DNA of 64,000 nt from Niastella koreensis GR20-10 (lineage in GTDB: Bacteria; Bacteroidota; Bacteroidia; Chitinophagales; Chitinophagaceae). This document shows positions 6,799 through 14,001 of the stretch, piece after piece. Made by a program: the position numbers and the translations under genes. The notes beneath the pieces are model-generated. The model did not search any database, was not told where the DNA came from, and saw nothing but the letters and a program-made list of their open reading frames with translations. The DNA lies in the NCBI RefSeq assembly GCF_000246855.1, contig NC_016609.1:4278001-4342000 (forward strand), in the 5' to 3' direction. Every line of letters starts with the position of its first letter. The stretch's first letter is position 1.

Positions 6799-7026
6799 TT
6801 ACCTACCTAAATCCTTTTGTTTATTTTGCTCTTGAGATTGCTTTAACTGTTGTAAAAGAATTTCCCGATCACGCTGCTTCTTACCCATTTTAAGCCCGTG
6901 TGCATAGTCACTGCTTTTATCCAGGGATTTCTCAAGCTGCTGAATTAGCCCCGGTTCATGCTCGGCTAATAGATAGCCGTTATTAAAACCTTTCAAGTAT
7001 TCTGGCGTTGCGTCTTTTTCTTCCAT
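6799..7026 (-). CDS. hypothetical small helical protein
   Basis: This 75-residue protein is entirely helical and charged (TPEYLKGFNNGYLLAEHEPGL, then QQLKQSQEQNKQKD), without signal peptide or membrane segment. GFNNGYLLAEH..G resembles short motifs in small element-borne proteins, but I cannot assign a family. It starts two bases after the upstream helix-turn-helix gene ends, so the pair is almost certainly translated together, convergent with the lipoprotein gene. Confidence 0.5.
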   Translation of the reverse strand: MEEKDATPEYLKGFNNGYLLAEHEPGLIQQLEKSLDKSSDYAHGLKMGKKQRDREILLQQLKQSQEQNKQKDLGR

Positions 7027-7028
7027 GT

Positions 7029-7298
7029 TTAGAAAGTGTTTTTAGCGTGTTTCTCCCAAAATTCATTGATTGATTCAGCGTCGTAAGCAATGGGTTTAAT
7101 ATCGGGTTGACTAAAGCGGATTTTGCCTTCATCCCGATATTTTTGAAGTGTGGTTTTGCTTGAGATTTGTAGCCTCTTCATCGCTTCCTCAGCGGATATC
7201 CACTTGTCTTCTTTTTTGCCATTTCTTTCCTTGATATGGGTAATCACTTTATCAATAAGGGCATAAAATGCGGAATCTTCCAGGCAGATGACTTCCAT
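7029..7298 (-). CDS. helix-turn-helix protein, excisionase-like
   Basis: This 89-residue protein has WISAEEAMKRLQISSKTTLQKYRDEGKI, a MerR/excisionase-type helix-turn-helix of the kind placed at the ends of Bacteroidota mobile elements, and ESINEFWEKHAKN as a terminal helix. It is the last coding gene before the tRNA-Leu, with only short repeats and hairpins between, which fits a directionality factor or marker of an element's end. No integrase partner is adjacent, so the element that used it may be gone or may lie to the left. Confidence 0.6.
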   Translation of the reverse strand: MEVICLEDSAFYALIDKVITHIKERNGKKEDKWISAEEAMKRLQISSKTTLQKYRDEGKIRFSQPDIKPIAYDAESINEFWEKHAKNTF

Positions 7299-7377
7299 CG
7301 GTAGGTTTTTGGTATCCGAAAATAAAAAATTTTGAGCGCTACAAAACAGGTGTAATCACGGTATTTGAGTAGCCAAA

Positions 7378-7397
7378 ATGTTGTACTTATGTTGTAC
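7378..7397. repeat. direct repeat ATGTTGTAC at the element/tRNA boundary
   Basis: Two copies of ATGTTGTAC (7378-7386 and 7389-7397) lie 11 bases apart, about 85 bases from the 3' end of the tRNA-Leu gene. It could be a binding site of a former integrase or part of an attachment region. I cannot see a partner copy at the other end because the left boundary is outside the window. Confidence 0.3.
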
Positions 7398-7452
7398 CCA
7401 AGAAAAAAGCCGGATCAAAATGACCCGGCTTCAAAAACGTCTTAAAACGACA

Positions 7453-7477
7453 AAACCCGCTACCAGAGCGGGTTTTA
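7453..7477 (-). terminator. terminator hairpin downstream of tRNA-Leu
   Basis: AAAACCCGCT / AGCGGGTTTT is a perfect 10-base stem with a five-base loop, placed just beyond the CCA end of the minus-strand tRNA and followed on that strand by T-rich sequence. A second stem (AAGCCGG / CCGGCTT, 7407-7431) lies next to it and may act as a back-up. Confidence 0.7.
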
Positions 7478-7480
7478 ATG

Positions 7481-7567
7481 TGGTGCCCAGAACAGGAATC
7501 GAACCTGCACTACCTTGCGATAACCAGATTTTGAGTCTAGCGCGTCTACCAGTTCCGCCATCTGGGC
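7481..7567 (-). tRNA. tRNA-Leu, anticodon CAA
   Basis: The complement begins GCCCAGA and ends TCTGGGC-A-CCA, a perfect seven-pair acceptor stem with an encoded CCA. The anticodon arm is CTAGA-CTCAAAA-TCTGG with CAA in positions 34-36. The long variable arm and the GTTCGATTC T-loop fit a class II leucine tRNA. The total of 87 bases includes CCA. The accessory block 1-7300 ends close to this gene's 3' end, a classic integration target. Confidence 0.93.
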
Positions 7568-7762
7568 TTTTCCTTCTAAAGAACCTGCTTTACCGCTTTA
7601 AAATCAAAGACTTATAGTCAGTAACCCACGTCCTTCAAATGGGATGCAATATTACGGAATTGGAAATTCCCCGCCAAAATGTAAGGCGATATTTTTTAAA
7701 GAAAAAGACGCCGGTGAAAATCAGCCGCGTTTTTCAATAGTTTTGTTCAGCATTTAATCGTA

Positions 7763-8611
7763 ATGGAAACAACCACTGAAGTCCTGCAACTGCGCCCTTA
7801 CCTGTTCACAATAGCCTACAGCATGCTTGGTGAAATTGAGGAAGCTGAAGATATTGTTCAGGATATCTACGAAAAATGGCTCGCAATCGACAACGTAAAG
7901 GAGCCGAAAGCCTATATGGCCCGCATGGTGGTTAACAAAAGTATAAAACGTCTGAATGAAATGAGGGTGCTCCGGGAAACCTATACCGGCACCTGGCTGC
8001 CTGAACCATTTATTACTACTGAAGTTCCTGAATCGCCCACCATTGAATACGGCCTGCTTTTTTTATTGGAACGGCTCAACCCGGTTGAACGGGCAATATT
8101 CATTTTACGGGAAAGCTTTAGGGAAGAATACAGTTACATTGCCGAGCTCACCGGGCTCTCGATGGACAATTGCCGCCAAACCCTGCATCGCACATACGAT
8201 AAACTGGGCCGCAGCCCAAAACTTCCGGTTGATACTGAAAAACACAATGCACTTATTGAGGCTTTCCTGGTGTCTATGTTGAACCAGGACCGGTCTTCCC
8301 TGGAACAGATCCTCCGCAGCGATATCGAACTCTTTGGTGATGGCGGTGGCAAACGCAGTACCGCGCTTAAGCCGCTGTTTGGCTTTGAGAAAGTGCAAAA
8401 GTTCTTATTGGGCGTAATGCAGTTGCCCGAAAACCAGGGCGATGTATATGAGTTTATGCCCGCCTATGTGAACGGAGTACCAGCAGCGCTGCTACTCCGT
8501 AAGGCGGATAAAGTATTGGATTCAATTACTTATTTCGTACATGACGACAGGTTGATTTCCCGCTTACTGTTTGTTCGTAATCCGGATAAATTAAAGTTCA
8601 GAAACCCATAG
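7763..8611 (+). CDS. ECF sigma factor of the ECF41 type (SigJ-like, with C-terminal regulatory domain)
   Basis: This 282-residue protein is about 90 residues longer than a plain ECF sigma. Region 2 (PYLFTIAYSMLGEIEEAEDIVQDIYEKW) and region 4 (LNPVERAIFILRESF, YSYIAELTGLSMDNCRQTLHRTYDKL) are followed by a SnoaL-like extension. The three signatures described for ECF41 are all present: WLPEP in the linker (residues about 74-78), DGGGK in the extension (about 193-197) and NPDKL near the C-terminus. In that group the fused C-terminal domain replaces a separate anti-sigma factor. Convergent 10 bases away is a carboxymuconolactone decarboxylase-family gene, the usual ECF41 target. Confidence 0.88.
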   Translation: METTTEVLQLRPYLFTIAYSMLGEIEEAEDIVQDIYEKWLAIDNVKEPKAYMARMVVNKSIKRLNEMRVLRETYTGTWLPEPFITTEVPESPTIEYGLLFLLERLNPVERAIFILRESFREEYSYIAELTGLSMDNCRQTLHRTYDKLGRSPKLPVDTEKHNALIEAFLVSMLNQDRSSLEQILRSDIELFGDGGGKRSTALKPLFGFEKVQKFLLGVMQLPENQGDVYEFMPAYVNGVPAALLLRKADKVLDSITYFVHDDRLISRLLFVRNPDKLKFRNP

Positions 8612-8621
8612 CCAATGACTA

Positions 8622-9191
8622 TTATGCATGCTGGCTTTTTCGCATTTTGGCAATATCGCATAACCTGTCTGAATGTACATTAAGCCCAATGTTCCCGATA
8701 TTATAATAAAACTCAGTGGCTACTATCCAAACGATCTCACAGATAGAACGTTCATCATAATGTTTTGCCAGCTTATTAAATAACTCCTGTTCCATTTTAC
8801 GGTCACGGGTAAGCCTGGTTACAAAATCCAGTAACACTTTTTCTTTTTCTGAAAATCGGCTGCTTGCCTGATAGTCACCCAGCTCATCGAATTTCGCCTG
8901 GTCCATAGAACCCGCGATTGTTTTTGACCGGCCGATATCAATACAAAAATGACAAACATTTATTTCAGCCACTTTCTGCCGGACAAGCATTACCTCTTCG
9001 GCCGGCAATTGCAGTTTGCCATCCAGCTGGTTAATTTTTCCTGAGAATGATGCAAAACTAAGCGGCATCCTGGCAGCCATTACTTTTAATGGCGTCATTA
9101 CCTTGCCAAACTTCTTTCTGGAATAGAAATAAATAAATCTCGCCAACAGGCCTTTCGGCTTTTCAATAGGTGTAAGAAACGGTGCGTCCAT
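8622..9191 (-). CDS. carboxymuconolactone decarboxylase-family (AhpD-like) protein
   Basis: This 189-residue all-helical protein has the AhpD/CMD redox signature: KVAEINVCHFCIDIGRSK (CxxC with downstream residues, about 78-95) and later SICEIVWIVATEFYYNIGNIGLN. Relatives act as thiol-based peroxidase partners or decarboxylases; ECF41-linked members have no settled substrate. Its promoter carries a TGTCACA element at 9236-9242, the -35 sequence known for ECF41 targets, so control by the convergent sigma gene at 7763-8611 is likely. The gene is monocistronic here. Confidence 0.85.
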   Translation of the reverse strand: MDAPFLTPIEKPKGLLARFIYFYSRKKFGKVMTPLKVMAARMPLSFASFSGKINQLDGKLQLPAEEVMLVRQKVAEINVCHFCIDIGRSKTIAGSMDQAKFDELGDYQASSRFSEKEKVLLDFVTRLTRDRKMEQELFNKLAKHYDERSICEIVWIVATEFYYNIGNIGLNVHSDRLCDIAKMRKSQHA

Positions 9192-9219
9192 AATTTTAAG
9201 ATTTGTTCTTACCTATGAT

Positions 9220-9242
9220 CCGGCAGTGCTTTTTTTGTGACA
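9220..9242 (-). promoter_or_regulatory. candidate ECF41 promoter for the CMD gene
   Basis: On the minus strand TGTCACA (9236-9242) lies about 45 bases upstream of the CMD-gene ATG. This equals the published ECF41 -35 consensus. The -10 half (CGTC in characterised members) is not exact: CGGATC starts 14-15 bases downstream. No similar motif precedes the sigma gene itself. Confidence 0.5.
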
Positions 9243-9425
9243 GGGATTTTTTAGGAAAATGGTGTTTGGGTAATCTACAATCGTTAACGTATAGTTAACA
9301 CATTTACTAATCATTGATTATCAGCGACTAACAAGCTAAGTGTTTCTTATTATACCCAAACACATTAATCAGGTAATTTTCACTGATAACAATTCAACTG
9401 TATATTGAAAAAAAATACCATCATC

Positions 9426-9836
9426 ATGGGACTTGTTGAAAAAAGAGCTATTAAAAGTTTCCAGGACACTAAATTTCCCGAACTGGAAAAAGAGATCAAC
9501 TCTATTGCCGGTTATCCTATTGAGTTTTCCGTTGAATGGGACACACTTGCTGCCCCTGACTATGCCGACAGGTACGAAGAGTACTTCACTGACATTTATT
9601 TCAAACCTATTATCGAAACTTTCAAATTCATTGCTGCTGATGACATGGGTAAAGAGGCCCTGAAAGAAATTCTGAAAAAAATTCACATCAAAAATGATGG
9701 CACTGTAACTTCCGAAGTACGCGCCTACAGTATTGATGGCGGAGTTTTAACGGTAAATCACGATCCCGTTGTAAACGCACATCACATTGATTACCGTACT
9801 AAAAAGCTTACAGAGATATTATCTGAAAAAATGTAA
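9426..9836 (+). CDS. hypothetical cytoplasmic protein
   Basis: This 136-residue protein starts at ATG 9426 (MGLVEKRAIKSFQDTKFP); an in-frame TTG at 9405 would add seven residues. It is a soluble alpha/beta protein with SIAGYPIEFSVEWDTLA, repeated aromatic-acidic stretches and VTSEVRAYSIDGGVLTVNHD near the end. It has no signal peptide and no enzyme motif. I do not recognise the family. It stands alone and is closed by a strong hairpin at 9863-9905. Confidence 0.6.
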   Translation: MGLVEKRAIKSFQDTKFPELEKEINSIAGYPIEFSVEWDTLAAPDYADRYEEYFTDIYFKPIIETFKFIAADDMGKEALKEILKKIHIKNDGTVTSEVRAYSIDGGVLTVNHDPVVNAHHIDYRTKKLTEILSEKM

Positions 9837-9862
9837 TTCTTGGATTCCCAATAAATACATCA

Positions 9863-9905
9863 AACCAAAAAGTTCCTGCCGCATTACGGCAGGAACTTTT
9901 TGGTT
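9863..9905 (+). terminator. strong bidirectional terminator
   Basis: AACCAAAAAGTTCCTGCCG pairs perfectly with CGGCAGGAACTTTTTGGTT around a five-base loop, giving 19 pairs with A and T tracts that can serve both strands. It separates the plus-strand gene ending at 9836 from the minus-strand gene ending at 9933. Confidence 0.85.
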
Positions 9906-9932
9906 ATATAGAATTATCCTTATGCAATATTT

Positions 9933-10238
9933 TTATATCCCTACCTTAAAAAGTGTGTCAACATCTACTTCTTTATCTTCAAAACAATACACACTCCAGC
10001 CTTTTTCAACCAAGGCATTCAGGAGCGTTCTGGCTAAATTCTGCGCCAGCATTAAAGCCTGAAAAGAATCTTCTCCCGGAACGTCTGACAGGTTCTCGAA
10101 TAAGCCAATTAATTGTATCGGGCAGGCCCAGTTACCTTCTTCTCTATAATAGGGTTGTCCAATACCTAAATTCACTTCTTTAACTTCCTCATCTGCATTT
10201 TTCAGGTATAATGTTCTTTCGGCAATATAGGTACGCAT
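9933..10238 (-). CDS. hypothetical protein
   Basis: This 101-residue soluble protein has RTLYLKNADEEVKEVNLGIGQPYYRE, a strand-rich N-terminus, and WACPIQLIGLFENLSDVPGEDSFQALMLAQNLART, a helix. This looks like a compact stand-alone domain of the kind common beside effector-type or regulatory genes, but no function can be given. It is monocistronic and converges on the terminator at 9863-9905. Confidence 0.55.
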   Translation of the reverse strand: MRTYIAERTLYLKNADEEVKEVNLGIGQPYYREEGNWACPIQLIGLFENLSDVPGEDSFQALMLAQNLARTLLNALVEKGWSVYCFEDKEVDVDTLFKVGI

Positions 10239-10280
10239 AATTATCTGAGATTAATGTAGGTGAATATACGCTATTTAATA

Positions 10281-10312
10281 AAAAAGCACCCCGAAGTACC
10301 GGGATGCTTTTT
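10281..10312 (-). terminator. terminator after the TM2/DUF2752 pair
   Basis: On the minus strand AAAAAGCATCCC pairs with GGGGTGCTTTTT (one G-T mismatch) around ggtacttc and runs into T-rich sequence, 11 bases beyond the DUF2752 stop. Confidence 0.7.
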
Positions 10313-10322
10313 ACCTATAAGA

Positions 10323-10643
10323 TCATACATTATTTAATGGGGGCCGGAAATGCATTGGCCGGGTTATCCACAGCTGTTTTCCGTACAGGAATGTAAGTAA
10401 AGGTATTGTTAGCAGATTTAAACAATTCAACCGGTAAGCTGCCGGAAAATTAAAGTGCAAACAGGCTGAAATACCTCTCAACACCCCACAACCATAACAA
10501 TTCCTGCCGGTAATATTTTTAAAGAGACACAATGTAAAGTGTTCGTTCGTACTGTTATAGTCAATTTGATAGATCAACAATGGCACGAGCAACCAACATA
10601 CAAAGAGCAGCTTATTTCCTAACGAGTGGTCTGCCTTGTCCAT
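10323..10643 (-). CDS. DUF2752 membrane protein
   Basis: This 106-residue protein has two hydrophobic segments (LLFVCWLLVPLLIYQI and NLLTIPLLTFLYG) and the DUF2752 signature NCYGCGVLRG, resembling CPxCGxTR, between them (residues about 48-57). The function of the family is unknown; members are small inner-membrane proteins. It overlaps the upstream TM2-domain gene by 32 bases, so translation is likely coupled, a pairing seen elsewhere in Bacteroidota. Confidence 0.7.
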   Translation of the reverse strand: MDKADHSLGNKLLFVCWLLVPLLIYQIDYNSTNEHFTLCLFKNITGRNCYGCGVLRGISACLHFNFPAAYRLNCLNLLTIPLLTFLYGKQLWITRPMHFRPPLNNV

Positions 10644-10944
10644 CTTTAAAACCTCCGGTAATGATCATGATTAGGTCAACCAGGGCCCAAATACCGCAAC
10701 CACCCACGGTAAGTAACTGGGCTATGCCGATACCTGTTTTTTTAGTATAAAAACTATGAACTCCCAGACCACCTACAAAAAAACAAAGCAGCAGCGTTGT
10801 GAGCCAGTCATATCCTTCAGCAGGATCTCCGGCAACCTGTATGCCTGCAACTGCTTGTTTATTATAATTTGAGGTAGGGGCGCCGCATTTAACACATACA
10901 ACGGCTTTGTCGTCGATTTGGTTTCCACAATTTGTACAAAACAT
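10612..10944 (-). CDS. TM2-domain protein with zinc-ribbon N-terminus
   Basis: This 110-residue protein starts with a zinc ribbon (MFCTNCGNQIDDKAVVCVKCGAP, two CxxC pairs), then a short linker and a TM2 domain: two membrane helices around the charged turn (LLLCFFVGGLGVHSFYTKK, then IAQLLTVGGCGIWALVDLIMI). TM2 proteins sit in the cytoplasmic membrane and have no agreed activity. It overlaps the DUF2752 gene downstream. Confidence 0.8.
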   Translation of the reverse strand: MFCTNCGNQIDDKAVVCVKCGAPTSNYNKQAVAGIQVAGDPAEGYDWLTTLLLCFFVGGLGVHSFYTKKTGIGIAQLLTVGGCGIWALVDLIMIITGGFKDGQGRPLVRK

Positions 10945-11128
10945 ATTTAGGGGTTTTTAAGATTCACATGATAAGCAATAATTTCTGAAAGTAAAAGCCA
11001 CGCCTCCATTGTCTTTTAACGCCAATGGAGTGAATTTCATAATTACATGCGCCGCTTTATTTCAATAACGGCAATCGATATGTTGATAATACAATAGAGA
11101 ACAGAAAGCTGTCAAGCACGTATAATTA

Positions 11129-11160
11129 AAATAAAAAACCTGTAAGATTTTGACTTACAG
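11129..11160 (-). terminator. terminator after the methyltransferase gene
   Basis: CTGTAAG (11140-11146) and CTTACAG (11154-11160) form a seven-pair stem. On the minus strand it is followed by GTTTTTTATTTTAAT, a clear T tract, six bases beyond the stop of the upstream gene. Confidence 0.75.
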
Positions 11161-11165
11161 ACCTG

Positions 11166-11873
11166 TTAAGGTTGTTTTGTCATTTGCAATATGCTAACCG
11201 CCATGGATTGCTGCTGATAAAATACTGTTGTTTCACTTTGTTGTTTACAAAAAGGCAGCAGCCTTTCAATAAACGGTTTGGCCATGAGCCGTTGCGGAGT
11301 AGTTAGCAGAATGAAGGTGTCCTGTTGCAAAAAGCGCTGTAATACCTGGTAAAGCTGATCGAATTGATCAGGATCATAATTGATATCGCTTAATAGTAAC
11401 ACATCTGCAGTAAGACCGATGGGCAGCTGGCTCCAATCCAGCAGTTGACAGGTAACGTTAGACAGCTGTAAATGCTGTGCAGACCTGGTCATAGTGTCTA
11501 CTGCTTCGGACAGATAGTCGCTGCAGCAAACGGTTGTTGCATAACGGGCAGCCACAAACCCCGGCAGCCCCAGCCCGGCGGCCAGTTCCAGTACAACTTT
11601 ATCCTGTACCAATTCCGGATGCTGATGTATAAAGTCCGCCATAGCCAAAGCAGCAGGCCATAATTTTGTCCAATGTGGAAATGGCACCCCCGCCTGTACC
11701 TGTTTTTGCTGAAAGTAATTATCCTGTACTTCCTGCGCATCGGGTAGATATAGTTCTATTGTGTAACCTGGCCGTTCCAGGTGTTGGAGTTGAAGTGTTG
11801 GGAACATGAATGATGGTTGCTCTATCTGCAACAACTCTTTTTGGGGAATAAAATCTTCCGCACTATTGCCCAT
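11166..11873 (-). CDS. class I SAM-dependent methyltransferase (METTL21-like)
   Basis: This 235-residue protein has motif I in VLELAAGLGLPGFVAA (residues about 93-108), an acidic strand after it (CCSDYLSEAVDTM) and LLSDINYDPDQFDQLY as motif IV. The plan and the PHWTKLWPAALAMADFI lead-in resemble the methyltransferase-16 / METTL21 group, which methylates protein lysines or small amines. The substrate cannot be read from sequence. It lies 24 bases downstream of the gene at 11898-12266 on the same strand, so they may share a transcript that ends at 11129-11160. Confidence 0.75.
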   Translation of the reverse strand: MGNSAEDFIPQKELLQIEQPSFMFPTLQLQHLERPGYTIELYLPDAQEVQDNYFQQKQVQAGVPFPHWTKLWPAALAMADFIHQHPELVQDKVVLELAAGLGLPGFVAARYATTVCCSDYLSEAVDTMTRSAQHLQLSNVTCQLLDWSQLPIGLTADVLLLSDINYDPDQFDQLYQVLQRFLQQDTFILLTTPQRLMAKPFIERLLPFCKQQSETTVFYQQQSMAVSILQMTKQP

Positions 11874-11897
11874 ATTTTACGCCACATAGGTATCTGT

Positions 11898-12266
11898 TTA
11901 TTCTGAAGCATCGATATCTTCCTGTTTAACAAAGATACGTTCGGGAAGTTTGCCAAAAACAAATTCTGTTACCTGGCACAGCCACATGCGCTGGTTTACC
12001 GCCTTGCCATTGTATTTCTCCATCAAATAATAACCTCCGCCAATGGAGGGGTCGCATTTTTCGGTTAATACAAGCACATCCGCCCCTTCAAACGGTTCTT
12101 CTGAAATATTCAGCACTACAGACGTACCGCGTTCGGCTATAAGATCGAGCATGGTATCGGCGCCATCCACCATTTGCAGATCGCCTGCTGCCCCACCCTG
12201 CTCAATATATTCCGGCAGATCGATGAACCAGTCGTCACCGGTTTTTACGAACATATATGTTTCCAT
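11898..12266 (-). CDS. hypothetical small protein
   Basis: This 122-residue soluble protein (METYMFVKTGDDWFIDLPEYIEQ) has DTMLDLIAERGTSVVLNIS, ADVLVLTEKCDP and MWLCQVTEFVFGKLPERIFVK. The strand-rich layout recurs in Bacteroidota proteins of unknown function; I cannot name a domain with confidence. It precedes the methyltransferase gene by 24 bases and may be co-transcribed. Upstream lies the long repeat hairpin 12351-12491. Confidence 0.6.
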   Translation of the reverse strand: METYMFVKTGDDWFIDLPEYIEQGGAAGDLQMVDGADTMLDLIAERGTSVVLNISEEPFEGADVLVLTEKCDPSIGGGYYLMEKYNGKAVNQRMWLCQVTEFVFGKLPERIFVKQEDIDASE

Positions 12267-12350
12267 GATCGGTAGTATTTGTGGATCAAATATAACAAAA
12301 AGGAAGTCCGTATACTAAAATGATATTTACGCAGTTAAAGCAAACAAAGG

Positions 12351-12491
12351 CAAATTAGCTAATTAGCAAATTAGATAATATGATAATGAAATACAGCTCA
12401 CGTGAGTGCTTCGCGTGAGCTGTATTAATTACAGAAGCTGACAGCTCTGTATTCCATTATCGAATTATCACATTATCAAATTATCACATTA
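12351..12491. repeat. word-repeat hairpin between operons
   Basis: The left arm is made of near-tandem AATTAGC/GATAATA words (12351-12388) and the right arm of ATTATCA/ATTATCG words (12455-12490). They surround a strong inner stem, AATACAGCTCACG with CGTGAGCTGTATT (12390-12426). The outer arms pair as GATAATG with CATTATC. The last TAA of the thioredoxin-like gene lies inside the right arm. It probably ends the SusCD operon transcript. Confidence 0.6.
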
Positions 12492-13949
12492 CGATTTTTC
12501 CACCATATCAATCATCGCACTTATTTCTTCCACCGCTGCTTCATTGGAACCGGTAAACCCGGTAACGCGGAAACGGATGTTCCCATTTTTATCGAGAATG
12601 AATTTGGTTGGGATGCCAGAGATGCCAAAGCTTTCCACTACATTGTTACTGCCGGTTTCGGGATCTTTCAGGTCCATCAGCACGCGGAAGGGATACTTGT
12701 TGTCATCGATATATTTCTTTGCGGCTGCCGTGGCGTCGCCTTCGCCTTTTTCCCAGGTATGAATAAACAGGAACTGCACATCAGGGTTGTCCTTGAATTT
12801 ATTCACGGCCATTTGCATGGCAGGGAACGAACGTTTGCAGGGACCACACCAGGTTGCCCAGAAATCGAGCACCACCACTTTGCCTTTCAGGCTTTCTGAA
12901 TTGACCGTATTACCATTTACATCCTTCAACACCCAGGCCGGTGATGGCTTGCTGATGATGGTGTTCTTCAGGTTATCGATCACTTTCTTGGTTATAGCGG
13001 CCTCCATTTCTTTCATGTACTCTGCATATGGCTTGCCACCGGCATTCAGCTTTTCGTATAAGGCCTTATGCATGTCTTTGAATTGCTTTTCTGCCTCGCC
13101 GGTTTGCACAAATTCATCGGCTTTTTCAAATGCTTCCTTGTCGCGGCCCAATGCCTGTAAGATCTCGGTATATGTATAATTCACCGAACCATTCATTCCT
13201 TCGGCATAGGCCTTTTGAATATATGTCAGGGCGCTGTCGTTCATTTTTTGTTTCAGAAAAATACGGGCAATGGAAGTACAATAGCCTCTATAACCCAAAG
13301 CAGCAAACTGCGCACCTTCTTCTTTTGAACGTATGGTTTTAAAAGCCCAGGCATTGTTCATTGCCTTTTTGAATAAGGGCAATGCTTCCGCTGTAAAGCC
13401 ATTCTTTTCCAGCCGCGATGCTGCCCCGGCCCAGGCCTCGCCTTTCCACGCCTGGGTCTGGCACAGATTGCTATAATATAACGCCTTCTTTACATTCTTT
13501 TCTTCGGCGAATGCGCTGGCTACGCTATTGGCAGCATAGTCGTATATAATTCTGCTGCCTTCAAATTTCTTCATGGGATATTGCTGAAGCCATTTGTTAT
13601 ACGCAGCCTCTTTTTCCGCTGCCGTGCCGGCATTATAAATGGCTTGCACATCTTCATTCCGCCAGATTTCGCCATTGGGAAAACGGTTTTTTATTACCGT
13701 AAGTAAAGAATCGGCAGTTGCTTTCTTTTTCATCACACTGAACATATTCATCGACAACACCCAGTCTTTTTCCTTATTGCTTTTTAACCCCTCATATAAT
13801 TTACCGGTTACCAATGCCCGGTCGGCCGCATCTTTTGAAGTGGCCAGCCGGTAATAATATTGACGGGTAGTGTCTTTATCGTCTTGTGCCTGTAAACTGC
13901 TTTGACTTAACGCAGCTATTACAACACCTACTATAATTTGCTTTTTCAT
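12489..13949 (-). CDS. TlpA-family thioredoxin-like protein of the SusCD operon
   Basis: This 486-residue protein has a signal peptide (KKQIIVGVVIAALSQSSLQAQ), so it is exported. Residues about 25-330 are a helical repeat domain with TPR-like segments (KALYYSNLCQTQAWKGEAW, SALTYIQKAYAEGM). Residues about 335-486 are a TlpA/ResA thioredoxin fold with DFWATWCGPCKRSFPAM (CxxC near 365), ISGIPTKFI (cis-proline) and a closing helix. Such proteins reduce disulfides in the periplasm and often accompany TonB receptors in Chitinophagaceae. It lies 52 bases after SusD and ends the five-gene sigma-FecR-SusC-SusD-TlpA unit. Confidence 0.85.
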   Translation of the reverse strand: MKKQIIVGVVIAALSQSSLQAQDDKDTTRQYYYRLATSKDAADRALVTGKLYEGLKSNKEKDWVLSMNMFSVMKKKATADSLLTVIKNRFPNGEIWRNEDVQAIYNAGTAAEKEAAYNKWLQQYPMKKFEGSRIIYDYAANSVASAFAEEKNVKKALYYSNLCQTQAWKGEAWAGAASRLEKNGFTAEALPLFKKAMNNAWAFKTIRSKEEGAQFAALGYRGYCTSIARIFLKQKMNDSALTYIQKAYAEGMNGSVNYTYTEILQALGRDKEAFEKADEFVQTGEAEKQFKDMHKALYEKLNAGGKPYAEYMKEMEAAITKKVIDNLKNTIISKPSPAWVLKDVNGNTVNSESLKGKVVVLDFWATWCGPCKRSFPAMQMAVNKFKDNPDVQFLFIHTWEKGEGDATAAAKKYIDDNKYPFRVLMDLKDPETGSNNVVESFGISGIPTKFILDKNGNIRFRVTGFTGSNEAAVEEISAMIDMVEKS

Positions 13950-14001
13950 TTGTCAAGATTTCCTTGTGTTAATGTATTGATCATTGTCTGTTGTCTATTG
14001 A

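Noticed and set aside
7378-7617. Open frame crossing the tRNA-Leu on the other strand, with VPRTGIEPALPC in it
   Set aside because: It is the antisense of the tRNA gene and its terminator; this peptide is a well-known annotation artefact of tRNA genes.
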